NCBI GenBank assembly: GCA_951640195.1
Contig: OX621174.1
Span: 1,488,001-1,552,000, forward strand
From: Porpolomopsis calyptriformis
Taxonomy: Eukaryota > Basidiomycota > Agaricomycetes > Agaricales > Hygrophoraceae
Reading direction: 5' to 3'
DNA: 64,000 bases
Numbering within the stretch: position 1 is the first letter of the stretch; every line of letters begins with the position of its first letter. Position numbers and translations under genes: made by a program. Shown here piece by piece: positions 1-11,289 of this stretch. Below the pieces are notes generated by a model. That model did no database searches, was not told the DNA's origin, and worked only from the letters and a program-made list of their open reading frames with translations.

Positions 1-1439
1 GGTTAATTGGGATATCATTAGAAAGGATGCCACTGTGTGACCAGCAGTTGGCTATGGTTTCATAAGTGATTTGTGCCCAAGCTTCAAGGCAAAGTCACTG
101 TCCTTCAAGCTGATTGATGTGGTAGATATCTTCAAAGCCAGCCTCGTCCCGGTCAATGGCTTGGCGGATGTAGAGCTGACAATAGTGAGCCTTAAAGGCT
201 TTAATGATGCCTGCATCCATCGGTTGAATGTGTGAGGTCATGAGTGGTTCCAAGAAGATGACCTCCATGTTTGTGATGCTGGATAGGTTGAAGATGTGTG
301 AAGGAGCATTGTCAATGATAAGCGCAACCTTGCAATTTTGACCACACATGTCCGCGTCGAAGGCCTCCAGATATCTGTTATGGTTTGATCAGTTCTTATC
401 ACTTCATCACAAACCAGGCAACCAACTTTTGGAAAATGACGCCCATCATCCACGCCTTTTTGTTCTAGTGATAATCGAATCCAAGCTCGGTCCCTTCCTT
501 CCTATTGAAGCAGCGAGGCCTCCAGGCATGTCCAATGAAAAGTGGAGTTTGACGGTCACCTCCATTTGCATTCACCGTGAATGCAACGGTGATCCTTGTC
601 TTGTCCCCCTTAACCCCTGACATCTGCTTGGTTGCGAGACTACGATCGGGTAGCATGCGATAGAAGAGCCCCATCTCATCCATATTGTAAAGGTCCTTCT
701 TGTCGTACCAAGCAGTGATTTTCTGCAGCCGTACTCGTGCAGCTGCAACACTCTGGTCTGTGACAGATCCTGCCTCTCCATGAAACCAATACTCTTTCAG
801 CATGTGTCTGGCTTTGAAACTGTTAAGCCAGCCATTCGAGAGCAAAAGAAATTTCTCTGCAGGTATGTCATACAACTCTGCGAAGCGGCAAGCCTTTTCC
901 TTGATCACATCTCCAGTGATCTTCACACTGCATGCCTCCTGCTGCACAACCCACAATGCCAATGACTCTTCCACTTGCGGGAACCGAACAATGTGAGGCC
1001 TCTTGTAGAAGAGCTGTGCAGTATCCTCAGCTCAGCATCGCAATCCCTGAGCCTCAGTCTTGATACGGGAGACACTGGATTAGGTGAGTGAGGGAAATTT
1101 ACTGCGAAAATGTTGGACCACTTTCACCTGACTCGTCTTTCTTCCAGCATCAGCCTCTGCATCCATGAAGTCGAGGATAGAAATTTTGTCGTGGAGGGTA
1201 AGATTGACCCACTGAAGTTGTTTTTGTGTGACAGAAGAAGTGATAGACCGAGTTGGATGTGTAGGGACTTTGATCTTTGCAATTATTTGTTTCCGGGCAC
1301 AGTTTTTTGGTGATCCCTTCTTTGGTCTGGCCATCTTTTTGACGTGAGGAAGGTTTGGAGAGGGGGAGCAAGAAAACGACCACTCCATGTCTCTGGCATC
1401 TTTCAGAGTGCCATCTGGGTTTTGGGCTGGCCCAGACAT
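1..1439 (-). pseudogene. pogo-family (DDE_1/CENP-B-like) transposase, degenerate
   Basis: The product would be a cut-and-paste transposase. In order it shows a basic N-terminus (about 1439-1300), a CENP-B-type N-terminal helix-turn-helix (about 1240-1030), a second CENP-B-like DNA-binding domain (about 975-760) and a DDE catalytic core. The catalytic acids are in NMDEMG (near 700), LIIDNAPSH (near 310) and PMDAG (near 215), with 31 residues between the second and third Asp. The frame is broken by stops near 1081, 1031, 463 and 95 and by a frameshift near 400. Translation beyond the stop at 95-97 still reads as family C-terminus, so the stop is a lesion and not the natural end. The copy cannot make an active transposase. 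Confidence 0.85.
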
Positions 1440-1660
1440 AGCGAATGAGAGGGCAAAAAATTAAATTAAATTGAGCTCCCACCGCCTTGTCATTAAGGAT
1501 TGCCCAGCAATTTGAGGCTCCAAACGTTATGTATTATGCTTAATAAAAGTTATGCATAACACTACGAAAATTGGCCCCCACCATAACGGTGGAGCTGTCA
1601 GTCTATGCGTACCTGAAGGTTATCCTTAATGGACAGTATTCATAATCACAAGTTTGACTG
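1..1660 (-). mobile_element. pogo/Tigger-like DNA transposon, right part
   Basis: The element runs off the left edge. Its right terminus is visible: read on the minus strand it begins CAGTCAAACTTGTGATTATG at 1660 and is followed on the plus strand by TA (1661-1662), the target dinucleotide of Tc1/mariner/pogo elements. About 220 bp of non-coding terminal sequence separate this end from the transposase start near 1439. The second inverted repeat lies outside the window, so the terminal repeat pairing itself cannot be confirmed. Confidence 0.75.
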
Positions 1661-1662
1661 TA

Positions 1663-2990
1663 TGTTACTAATTTATCCTACCTGAGCTGGCGAGCCTCCT
1701 TCGCCGACTCCTTTGCGGAATTTTCAATAGATATTACAGTATATAGGGTGCTCTTTCAATAGTTGTAATAACAGTAGTAATAATATTAAGTATACTTGAG
1801 CGCATTGGCGCATAGCTTGAGCGTAACTCGCCACTCACTGGCTTTTTGTTTATTTATCAGAGTTGCTTCTAGGTCCAGTTTTGACATGTCATTGATTTCC
1901 AAAGGAACAATATGTTGACTTTTAAAAGCTGGCTCTCTCCCTCTAAGTTGACTTTTATCCCTCTAAGATGGTTAGCAACAACAGCTGCTGTGGCTGTCTT
2001 CAAGTTCGCTTCCCCTTTGGAAAATACCTATGTGATTGTCTCCTGCCTCTCCTTGCTGTGCTTTGTTCAGAACTTTGTGCATTAGGACCCAAGCGAACTC
2101 GCTCAATCACCAAAACACAAAGTGCTACTATTCTGCTCCGCTCCACTGTTCTTGCATCAGTAGCACAAGCGTCGAACTATAAAAACGAGAGTTTTGTCGT
2201 AATAAGTGTTCTGGGCATATGACGAAAAAACCTGATGAAGAAATGTACATGTTGAACTCTGCTTTTCAGAGTTCACTTGAAGGGCTGACCGTGGTGTGGG
2301 TGTCATGACGTGGGTGCGCAGTGATGCCAAAAGGGTGGAGTGAAGGACCTGCGACTCATCCAAACACACCAACATCATAAGTTCAGGACTTCTGAGAGGG
2401 TCTGAGGGAAGGGTGTCAGGAAGTGGGGAGAGGAGACAGTTGAACCTCATGACAATGGTCAGACACCATATACATATATACCGCGAGTTTCTTATAATTG
2501 ATTCATTTAGGACAAATGCTTTTACTTTATATTCTCGTTCATTCATCGATAACCTTATCCCACACATTCCTTTGTCTTCGTTTCCAAATTTCACATGAAT
2601 CATATAATGTACAGATGCGTCTAGAGCAGCCATTTTTTTTTGCGACTGCAAATTCTCATAATCCTGACCTTGCGCCATCACCTTCATCTCGTATCATGCT
2701 GCCAACACTTTCCCGCTGCCTATGGATTAGGAAGCTTCTGAGCGGCCTTGTGGAAGTCCATTGAGAGATGCAGAACAAACAGGTCTTGGATACAGTCATG
2801 GGTTCCTCGCGTGATCTCCAACAATTACCCTTCCACTCCTCGATTGACCTTGATCGACAACAATCTATCTGCACTCCCTGGTTTCAGTTGTGGTTGAAGA
2901 AGCGAGGAGTTATTAGTTTATGGGGAAACTGTCACCAGTAGATATTCAATCCGATGGCTGGATAGTCGCGAAGCGGTCAGAGCTCCGGTG
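1663..2990. other. intergenic stretch, no supported gene
   Basis: Several open frames up to 176 codons exist here on both strands, but none shows a recognisable motif, domain or splice structure. Nothing else was recognised. Confidence 0.5.
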
Positions 2991-2993
2991 GCA

Positions 2994-3410
2994 TGGCATC
3001 TCGACCGCCGCCCAACCACACCTTGTTTTGCTCTCCTGTGCAGCTTGTTGAGGAGTTGGTTGGAAAAAAAACCCTGCATGTTCAAGGAACAAACTATGAT
3101 GGAATGATTCATGCAATTGGGTCGAGTAGCCACAGCTGATTTTGGCGTCCCTGTAGAACCCCTCGTGAAGAAATGCGGTTGTGGGTCGAGTTAGAAATGC
3201 GCTCACATTGATGGGCCAAACGAGGATCTGCGGAGAAAAGCGAATGGTAAGCCTGCGATATGGAAGAAGCAAAACACAAAAAAAAGATGTGTCAACACTT
3301 CTACTGCGACAAATGGACTTGTATTGCATCTGGCCCACCCAGCAAGAGCGTGATACCAAGGTTCTTCTCAATTGGGCCTATCAGAGGTGAGTGGAGCGCT
3401 TAAAACAAAC
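2994..3410 (+). pseudogene. possible gene remnant of unknown family
   Basis: An ATG at 2994 opens a 48-codon segment that ends at a stop near 3138. A second plus-strand segment from about 3142 to 3390 contains a Cys/Lys-rich stretch (KKCGCGS) and a basic region, with internal stops. Composition is protein-like, but I do not recognise the family and no splice model joins the pieces convincingly. It may be the 5' part of a decayed gene or may be non-coding. Confidence 0.25.
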
Positions 3411-3848
3411 TCTTGAGATCACATACCAATGATTGTCATTCAGGGCCAGCAGTCATGGACACAAAATTTGACCCAAGGCCATGATCCTCCTTTCCCTCCT
3501 GGTTCTACTCAAAAACATCAAATCGCTATCGCTGGTGGCCAACACAACATTTCCAAACTCCTGAAAGTCACTATCTTGCAAGGAATCAATCGCAGGCATC
3601 CCTTCAGTAGCTACTCCGAGGATCTTGATGGCCTCCTCTGTCATCGCCATCTGGAGGATGTCCCGTCGTCGCTTTCATGTGTGCAGGTACTCCAGTTGCC
3701 ACCACTATTGTGGTTGGTGTTGGTAGATAGTCAACGCTGCCAGGGACGTGGCGAGATATGTTCAGTAAGCAGATGAGGCTTTGGTGGTATTTGTACATTC
3801 TCGTGAAATGGAAACCTCTTTTGCTCTAATACTCGTCGCCCATATCCA

Positions 3849-4650
3849 ATGCTCACCGGGCCGAGTCCTTCTTCTGGCTTCTTTTCCACCTCAACTGTGC
3901 CTGCTTTTGTGCTTCATGAACCACCTGATATCCCCCATCCGCCTTCCTCAATCACGCATACATCCACTGAAAACTCTGGCCTTGACTTGTCACTGACGAA
4001 TGTTGCTATTGCTACTCTTGCTGCTCTCGCTCCCTCTGATGCTTCTATCACTCACGCACATAAACTCGAAGACAAAAGCAACCACGAAGAGGTAGAAAAA
4101 TACTTGATGTCTAACAACCAAACCGCCGAAAATTCCGTTTGGAGAGGACGAACCTCAGAAAATTGTTCCAGAACCCAAACTTGAAGTCAGAATGTTGGAG
4201 GGAATGAAGCGCTCTATACCTCTTGATAAACCCCAGACGACGGGTGACGAAGAGGTTCAAATGGATGTTATGGTGAATGAAGCCGACTATATGCACCACA
4301 GTTTCTGATTAGTCACTCACTACTCAGATTTCCCAACCTCAATGAAACCAACCACACCAGCCTCAAGCTCTGCAAGACCACCCCCAGTCGCAACAGCATT
4401 CTGGCCTCACTGCCCGACCTCGATTCATGCGTCGCAGCACGTCAGGCAGAATATGAGATGCTGCAGAAGAAGTAGTCAACGTGTACCTTGGATGAATGGA
4501 ACACGGGTGCCAACAGTAAGAAAATCAACTGCAATCTCATCGACATGCTCACGCATTTACATTCAAAGAGCTCGTGGCCAAGTTTCCTGTGATTCTGGAC
4601 TATGTGGGTGCCACATTCTTTCCAGCAAATTCCTCATATGTCCCTGAGTG
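3849..4650 (+). pseudogene. hypothetical gene fragments, frameshifted
   Basis: Three plus-strand stretches look coding by composition: about 3849-4137 (Ser/Thr/Pro-rich then acidic, ending near YLMSNNQ); 4138-4308 in the next frame (acidic, containing LEVRMLEGMKR, stop at 4306-4308); and about 4330-4485 (containing LPDLDSCVAARQAEYEML). The frame change at about 4138 and the stops between pieces suggest one decayed gene or one with small introns. No domain was recognised and no function is proposed. Confidence 0.3.
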
Positions 4651-5199
4651 TAACTAATTCTCCCTACAGTGCAATCTCGAAGCGACGAATTATCACACGT
4701 CATGTCCCTGTAAAATGATTATCACAGCCAATAAAACAGCACAACCCAATTTGACTATTAACCAGCTGAGATTCATGATTATGATGACTATTGTACTGTT
4801 CAGTTTCAGGATTACCCTGCCTAGTTTCACGATTACTACGATCGATTCAGTTTCGCAATTATGACACCCGTGACTACAGTATATGCGTGTCTACATCTCA
4901 ATCTTGCAGAGCACCTCAACTCGGAGATCAGACCAGGGACCATCACGTTGATTGATTCTGTGGAGCAATGGTTGGGAAATTCTTTCTTGTTCCGGCGGAT
5001 GCAGAAGAATCCTCTGCAGCGACTTTGTCCAGCGCATTCTGCACGATGCTCTCAGACTGTGTGTCGAGTGTGCCTGTCCCCTCGTCGGGAAGGTTGCATG
5101 TGTTCAATGATCCCACGCGCAATTGCCACACGAAGCTCTGCCCGCCGGAGGAACCTGCACTCCCTGACGAGCATGTCATAGCCCAACGGGAGCTTCTCG

Positions 5200-5809
5200 G
5201 TGAATGCAGAGCATAATTTCACCAACCGTGACTCGGGCTTGAGACTTGACTGGTCAGCCAAATCAATCGCAGGTTCCCCTCACAAGCTCCATCTTTTGGT
5301 CAGATATCTTAAGAAGCTTAAGGACGGACATATTCTAGTAACCGCCCAAGATCTACCAACTTTCCTCTATGAGAACAGTGAATTCGATCCAGATGACATG
5401 GAAGCCGGACTGTTTTGCAACTTTTTACTAGTTCGCGTGAGTCTGATTGCCAGTCATATCCATATCGACAGCAATTGCCAATCACATCACATAGATCTGG
5501 CGTCACATATTTACTGGGCCAACCTCAGCAACGAAGTCAGATATAAGCCGTTCTCACACAAAGAGGGGCCAAGCAGCCATTAATGGGCTGGAATGCGTAA
5601 TGCCGAGAACAATTGTGTACGCTGCTGTTCACATAAGTCAAAGTCATCAGCTGCTGCCGATAACTGCTGGAATGCGCATCAACATATCCTCCTACGCCAG
5701 TGTCCTCCCTCTCTCACTGCTGATTCCCTTGAATGGACGCGAGCTTTTTTCCTGCCGCAGATTCCACCCAGCAATCATCGAAAGCATGACCCAGCATTTC
5801 TATTAGTTT
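5200..5809 (+). pseudogene. DUF6698-like basidiomycete protein, partial/degenerate
   Basis: The first exon, to 5436, carries DLPTFLYEN and a short Asp-rich GLFxNFLLVR motif. A 58-nt intron (GTGAGT at 5437, TAG ending at 5494) is followed by an exon with IWRHIFTGPTSAT, then a basic region and a PRTIVYAAV motif. This order (SW/DLPxFLY, LFRxxLLVR, HIFTxPSS, VTPxxIAYxAVQ) is what I associate with the DUF6698 family, which is multicopy in mushrooms. The conserved frame is lost after about 5660. The N-terminal half (4860-5200) is not clear. The function of the family is unknown. Confidence 0.5.
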
Positions 5810-7335
5810 TCATATTAGAAAAGTGGTGTATCAACACAGTATGCTTTTTTTGCCTCTCGATTTTAACATTTCTCATCCGTTTAGCATGAGTACAGCTACA
5901 TCCCATCATCATAATTGGCACCTGCCCTCATTGCGCTTGCTGTCAATACCATCGACTGAGATGCACTATGTGCCCTGGCATATACATCCACCATGCCACA
6001 ACAACATTACATGCCCTATCGAGTTTGTCGGACCATCATCACTCGAAACACTACTAGCAGCACCCATTGTCGTTGCCCTTGCTGTCTGCGCTGGATAGGG
6101 AGGCCCTGTCGCACCATTGCACAACCATGCGAGGAGCGGCGGATGACAACAGACAATCACTGCGACAGATGATGACCACAGACGAAGAGGATGACAGCGG
6201 CAAACAACGATGGCGACACCTGTCTACAATGACAAAAGAACGACAACAGAGGCGGTAGATGATAAAAACATTGACAGGCGGGGCCGACATCATACAAAGA
6301 CCACGATGGCTTGCAACAACATGTTGGAAATCCACCGTGGGTTGTCTGTAAACAATTCCTTTCTCCGCAGGGTGTGTGCCGCCCCTCCTCTTTTCTTTTC
6401 TTTTCTTTAATTATCCTCTACAGCAATGAACCACAAAAGCAACGCGAATGAACCCAATGTGATGGGATGACAAGGGTGACCGCTCCTTCAATCATGCACA
6501 CACCACTGCCGCTTCTGCACTCATGCTCGATTGCGCCCCACTGCCTCCTGCGCTCAATCACGCCCCTCCCCGCCCCTGCCATGCTTGACCCGGCCCTCAC
6601 CGCTTCTACCATCCTTGAACCCGGCCCTCACTACCTTTCCACACTCGGACGCGCTCACCACCACCCTCTCTCGCTCGAACGTGCCCCACTGCCCCCACGC
6701 GCCAGAATGTACCGCTTCCCCATGCTTGAGCAATCCCCAGACCACCCTCCTGCACTTGAATGTGCCCCTCACTGCTCTTCCGCGCTTGAATCAGGCTCTC
6801 GCTGCTCTACCATGGTCGAACGCACCACCCATTGCTCCCATGCTCAAACGGTTCACTGTGAGAGAGGGAGGGAAGGGTCAACAACTGGTGAGTCCCTTCT
6901 ATTTTGTTTTTATTAGGGTCGTGCAACTGATCTTGTACCCCAACAGACAGTGGGACCGAACCCCAGGTGTGTAACTCCCACCACCCCGGACGCTCATGAA
7001 CAGGCATGAACGGATGCAATGTGGATGATTAGGTATGCCTCCTGGCTTTCTTTTAATGTTTATGTCTTTCATCTTTGGAGAATAAATGGAATAACCAGAA
7101 CATTGTAAGGGACGTGGTGACAATAGTCAGAACAAGTGGAGAACAGAAGAGAAGGAGTGGAGAAGGAGCAGGGAGTGGAGAAGGAGCAGGGAGAAAGGTA
7201 TAATGGTATAGTATCCTTCATAAACCAAATTCATCCTTCCATGATTTCGAGTGTGTGTGGCAAGCGACTTCTCGAATGCAGGGCCTGGATGAATCTGAAA
7301 AGGCTTGTCAAATTATGTAGTTTTCCAGTGAATAT
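5810..7335. other. no gene; Pro/Ala-biased imperfect repeat tract 6480-6860
   Basis: From about 6480 to 6860 a roughly 30-40-bp unit recurs imperfectly, with words such as CTTGAA, CGCGCT and TGCCCC, in a C-rich strand. It produces overlapping proline-rich open frames on the plus strand with no domain. A short GA-rich duplication lies at 7150-7190. Nothing else was recognised. Confidence 0.45.
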
Positions 7336-7339
7336 GTTC

Positions 7340-8890
7340 TAACCTTTTCACAATATGATTAAATACAGCTATATCTCGTCCCCGAAAGTTGATCAGATTC
7401 CCCCCATTCCCAATTCTCATCACCAGGAGATCACCTTGGAATAGGTCAAACCCACAAAATCTCAGGAAGCACTGGTTGGGATCAAGTCTTCAATGATTCT
7501 TGAAGAAGATCTTGAATCGTAGGATGGTTGTAGCTTGAATGAGTGTAATGTTACAGCTGTGGATGTGTTTCTGGATGTGTTGCTGAGTAAAGACATCTTT
7601 GATGACTGGGTATTGGTGGTTGTAGAAACCAGTCTCCATACGAACCGGGACAGCGTGGGGTCGCCCTGACGTTGCATACAATTGGCCCATTACCCGTCGA
7701 TGGGCTGCCTAAGAAAAGGTCAGTAGATTCTGTAATCTGGGAAGGGATTTCATTCACCATGGGAGGTGCAGGAATGTGCGCATGGACAATTGTTGAAGGA
7801 TGGGGGCTTCTTGGTAGAGTCGACATAAAATTACTGCGTCTCTTAAAGGAAAATAGAGTTCTACAACCATGAATATCGTCATGAAGGAACTCAATAAGGG
7901 GAGTGATCTGTATTTGCAAGAGCGGCAAACTTGTATATTCTCATAAGGCAGTGAACTTGTAATTATAAGATTTAGAAGGGGACCTGAGACGGGGACCTTG
8001 CTTAATGTCAAACTTATATATTAATAGGGGTGTAACAAGGGGCATGCCCCTGAATTACAAGCCAGTGCTTCAGGGGTTCGAGCCAAACCTCAAGCCAAAC
8101 CTCATAGCCATTTGCCATTCACCATTCGCCCTTCACCTTGTCTGCCTAAAGTAAAAATATTAAGTATTACCATCCTGAATAAATAGATGAGTGGACATCT
8201 TAAGATACTGAACTACACGAACCTTCGCCTTCTGGCCCAATTTGAGCCTCGTCTTTGAACTTGCAGCCATAAGATCTTTCGAACTTGCAGCTCTGATTGT
8301 AGCAGCCTTTTTTCTCCCAGAGGTAGAAGTATAATGAAGCCGCAATTTTATCAAATCAGTGACTGGCTATGATGCCTCATAAGTGTTGAGAATTGGGAAT
8401 TTTTGGCATGCCTTGATCAAATCAGAATGAATCGGTCATCACACGGTTGCAAAAATTACATACAGCATCATGGACAGTATCCACAAGTTCGCGGGATTGG
8501 TGAGTAAGTGTTTGAGTCTCATCCAGAGACTTCTCAACATGAAAGTGGACGAATTTCTGCATTATGCATGAGTAGTGATAGCAGAAGTTCAGGCTGAATT
8601 CAAACATACTTTCAAGGCCTTGTAAACGTCCGGAGCCCAAGACAAAGTTTCTTCCAGTTTATATCCCCCACAACCAGGATGACCAGCCTCACCAGGGGGC
8701 TTCGGGATTATGGGGAGCAATGGCTGCAAGTCTTCTTGATCACTCTCGAAAGGATAGCTAAGGCCTAAAGCATCTTCCCTATCTTCTCCAGCAAACCTTG
8801 CCTTGTAGTTGGCTGATTTGGGGTAGGGAGTGTAGCGACGAACTGGTGTGCGATCTCTAGTGGCAGGAGGGGTTCAAATAAGCTCTTCCT
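7340..8890 (-). pseudogene. conserved hypothetical basidiomycete protein, degenerate
   Basis: Read on the minus strand, a first exon (about 8890-8609) has a Pro-rich N-terminus, then GHPGCGGYKLEETLSWAPD. It is followed by an apparent intron (GTATGT to TGCAG, ending near 8557). The next exon has FVHFHVEKSLDETQTLTHQS, then KFPILNTYEAS, a stop, PVTDLIKLRLHYTS and a basic Lys/Ala stretch (about 8340-8160). Farther on (about 7700-7360) there is a frameshifted region with PNQCFLRFCGF, GDLLVMRIGNG and INFRGRD. The motif order resembles an unnamed family I associate with mushroom genomes, with no known function. At least two in-frame stops and one frameshift mark it as decayed. Confidence 0.4.
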
Positions 8891-9100
8891 GTGCGAGCAG
8901 AGTAGGGGGGGGGGGGATAAAGAAGAATAGGTCAGTTTGAGAGGTTAGAAGGGGGAGAGCTGGCAGCAGTGGTGCCCTGCATGAGCAAAAGGGCTCAATG
9001 GTCTGTGAAGGTTCGATCATGATTGTAATGCCTCATGAAGTCCTGCAATTTATGGTCGCAGGGCCATTACATGATAGTAGTAAATTGAGCTAGTTCAGCT

Positions 9101-9328
9101 ATGGCTTCATATAAACCAGGGCAGGCCGACGAAATAGGTCACCCAGACTTGATGCGTTCTATCATCTCCCGCTGCCAGTATAATTGTTCCTCCACTTTGA
9201 GAGGCCATTTAGATGCAATCACGACTCTTGCCATTTCAACCGATGGCAAAGTCCTTGCCAGCAGCAGTACATTGACTTCCTGACAGTGTCCAAATCCATT
9301 AACTGAGACTTGTCTTGAAGGCGGTGAC
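9101..9328 (+). pseudogene. WD40-repeat protein, 5' fragment (split by Gypsy-1)
   Basis: From the ATG at 9101 the first WD repeat is visible as LRGHLDAITTLAISTDGKVL. Coding sequence then breaks: a frameshift and stop lie at 9281-9283. At 9329 the Gypsy-1 LTR begins. The flanking GTGAC (9324-9328) is repeated after the element at 16313-16317, and WD40 coding resumes there, so this is one gene interrupted by a retrotransposon. Confidence 0.7.
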
Positions 9329-9687
9329 TGTCAGAGATATATTTTTTCCTTTTCCTTTGCTCGTCTATTCCCATTTACATTAGACAGTTTACACCAATAG
9401 CCGCTTAGCCACCCAAACTCCGCTTAGTAATACAAGGTGACCAAGCCATATCTATATTTAGTCAACCATCACTCTCCTTATCTACATGACTCATCCATAG
9501 TCGTTACGACTCACACGTAGTCAATATGACTCATACTTAGCTAGTATATAAAGCTAGCAGTAGATAGACTTAGGATAAGTCTGTTTCTTTCGTTAACACC
9601 CCAATCAGTAGTCTTCCAACCCTTTAAAACCCTACACCCAGAGCCTGAAGTAAAACCTTGCGATCAACCCTAGACTGCCGTCTAACA
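9329..9687 (+). repeat. 5' LTR of Gypsy-1
   Basis: Begins TGTCAGAG and ends TCTAACA. Exactly the same length as the copy at 15954-16312. It contains TATATAAA at 9545 and short direct repeats of the type TATGACTCA in the upstream (U3-like) part. Confidence 0.95.
9545..9552 (+). promoter_or_regulatory. TATA box of Gypsy-1 LTR promoter
   Basis: TATATAAA lies 32 nt upstream of 9577, where the stretch complementary to the primer-binding site begins. That spacing is expected if the RNA starts at or near 9577. Confidence 0.6.
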
Positions 9688-9699
9688 AGAAACAGACTT
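9688..9699 (+). other. primer-binding site of Gypsy-1 (self-priming type)
   Basis: AGAAACAGACTT directly follows the LTR and is the exact reverse complement of AAGTCTGTTTCT at 9577-9588 inside the LTR. This matches the Tf1/sushi mechanism, in which the 5' end of the element RNA folds back to prime reverse transcription. Use as a primer is inferred, not shown. Confidence 0.75.
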
Positions 9700-9867
9700 C
9701 CTTCTTGCTCACTCCACGCTATACAACCCCTACTCTGTCTGGCCAGTGCTGAAGGTCTTCACCCACGAGATCAATTTCACCACCCAGACATTAACATCGA
9801 TTAGGCTTGCTCTCTCCCCTTGTATTCCCGTCAAGCCCCCCAATATCCAACTGCCACTATTCCACCA

Positions 9868-11289
9868 ATGGTTTTGACTCGTTCATCATCCACTATCCCT
9901 CACCCTGCTATCCCTCTCTCCCAGGAAGGCTCTCTCCCTCCTGCCCCAGCTCCCATCCTCGACGAGACGGTTGACCCTGCCTAAGAAGAAGAAGAACAAG
10001 AACAAGAAGAACAAGCAGGTCCCTCTCACTCAAAAGGGAAAGGTCGAGCTGAGGACAATGATGAGGATGAAGAAGAAGATCCACGCGTAGCCTTTGAGAT
10101 CATGAAGCAGGATTATCAACAATTGCTGCAGGTCCAACAAGACCAAGCGCAAGCAAGTCATAGAATCGAACAACAACTTCAAGTATTGATGGCCAACCTC
10201 ATAGGCCCCCAACCTGTCCCTGCCCCTCTTGGGCTATTCCCACAACCTCTCCAAGCACCCCCAGTATTCCCCCAACCTGTCCCTGCCCCTGCCCCTGTCC
10301 CTGCCCCTGCCCCTGCCCCCGCCAAGATCAAAATGAACCCTCCTGACGAATTCTCTGGTGATCCCACCAAGCTCCGCAACTTCCTGCGTCAAGTGAAGTT
10401 GAATCATTTGGGACGACCAGGAATCTCAGAGGCCGACAAGATTATCTATGCCTTGTTGTTTATGATCGGAGGAAATGCAGAACCATGGGCTGAGCGTCAA
10501 GTAGACGCTTACACAACGTTGAACTGGGTTGGTGCCGATTAGGCTGTCTTTGAACAAGCCCTCACCCGAGACTTTGGAGACTTGGACCCCAAGTCAACTG
10601 CTCAACTGAAGATCAAGGACGTCAAGCAGTTCAACAAGAGCGCAGAGGAGTACAACATCAATTTCAATCGATGGGCCCATGATACTGGATACGGACAAGA
10701 AGCTTCGGTAACTTTGTATAAAGACGGACTCAACCCCTCCCTTTTGCAACAGATCTACCTTTCAGATCGTCAACCCACCACCCTCTTTGAATGGCAGTCT
10801 CGTGCTGCAGAACTTGACAGACGACATCGAGAATTCCTGGCTAGAACATCTTCTAAGCCCCAGACTCGTAACACCCGCATCACCAACACCCCCTACCGAC
10901 AAGGACCACCTGCTGGTCCCTCCACCTATTCCAACCCTGCTGCCCCCAGAATCAAACAAGAAGAAAAGCCTGCTTCACTAGGAGGAATTCCCAAAGGAGC
11001 ATGTTTCAACTGTGGACGATTTGGCCACTTTGCCAGTTCTTGTCCCAATGCTCCTAGGACGAGTACTTCTGGTTCTGGAAGCCGCCCCTTCACCCCAGCA
11101 GCTAGAGGTCGTGGAGGAAAGAAACCCGGTCGAGGAAGAAATGTTCGAGTTCTGGAGACCTCAGCCTCGATTGAGGAGGTCAACTCCAATGAAGATTCTT
11201 GTCAAGACTTCGAGAAGTGTGGTATCGTCAACTGGGAGCCTAAGAGGAAAGAAGAGCTGAAGAGAGCTTTGGAGAAACAGGGTTTTTGA
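9868..11289 (+). pseudogene. gag: Gypsy-1 gag (nucleocapsid with zinc knuckle), two stops
   Basis: The frame opens at ATG 9868 and runs to TGA at 11287-11289, about 473 codons. An acidic N-terminus and a Gln-rich coiled region precede a (Pro-Ala/Val) tract (about 10205-10320), a capsid-like region, and a CCHC zinc knuckle CFNCGRFGHFASSC (about 11002-11043) followed by an Arg/Gly-rich basic tail. Two in-frame stops, TAA at 9982 and TAG at 10540, interrupt an otherwise continuous frame; both can come from Gln codons by C-to-T change. The last codons overlap the pol frame through a slippery site. Confidence 0.85.
11280..11286 (+). promoter_or_regulatory. putative -1 ribosomal frameshift site gag/pol
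   Basis: In the gag frame the end reads CAG GGT TTT TGA. The heptamer G GGT TTT fits the X XXY YYZ slippery rule, and a -1 slip moves ribosomes past the gag TGA directly into the pol frame, whose next codon starts at 11286. A downstream stimulatory RNA structure was not demonstrated. Confidence 0.6.

Noticed and set aside
2157..2687. 176-codon open frame on the minus strand
   Set aside because: No motif, domain or codon pattern, and it overlaps nothing conserved; length is within chance for this composition.
6467..6974. Two overlapping 147-149-codon Pro/Ala/Cys-rich frames
   Set aside because: They arise from an imperfect C-rich repeat and have no conserved motif.
10179..10379. Gly/Ala-rich minus-strand frame
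   Set aside because: It is the antisense reading of the Pro-Ala/Val repeat of Gypsy-1 gag.
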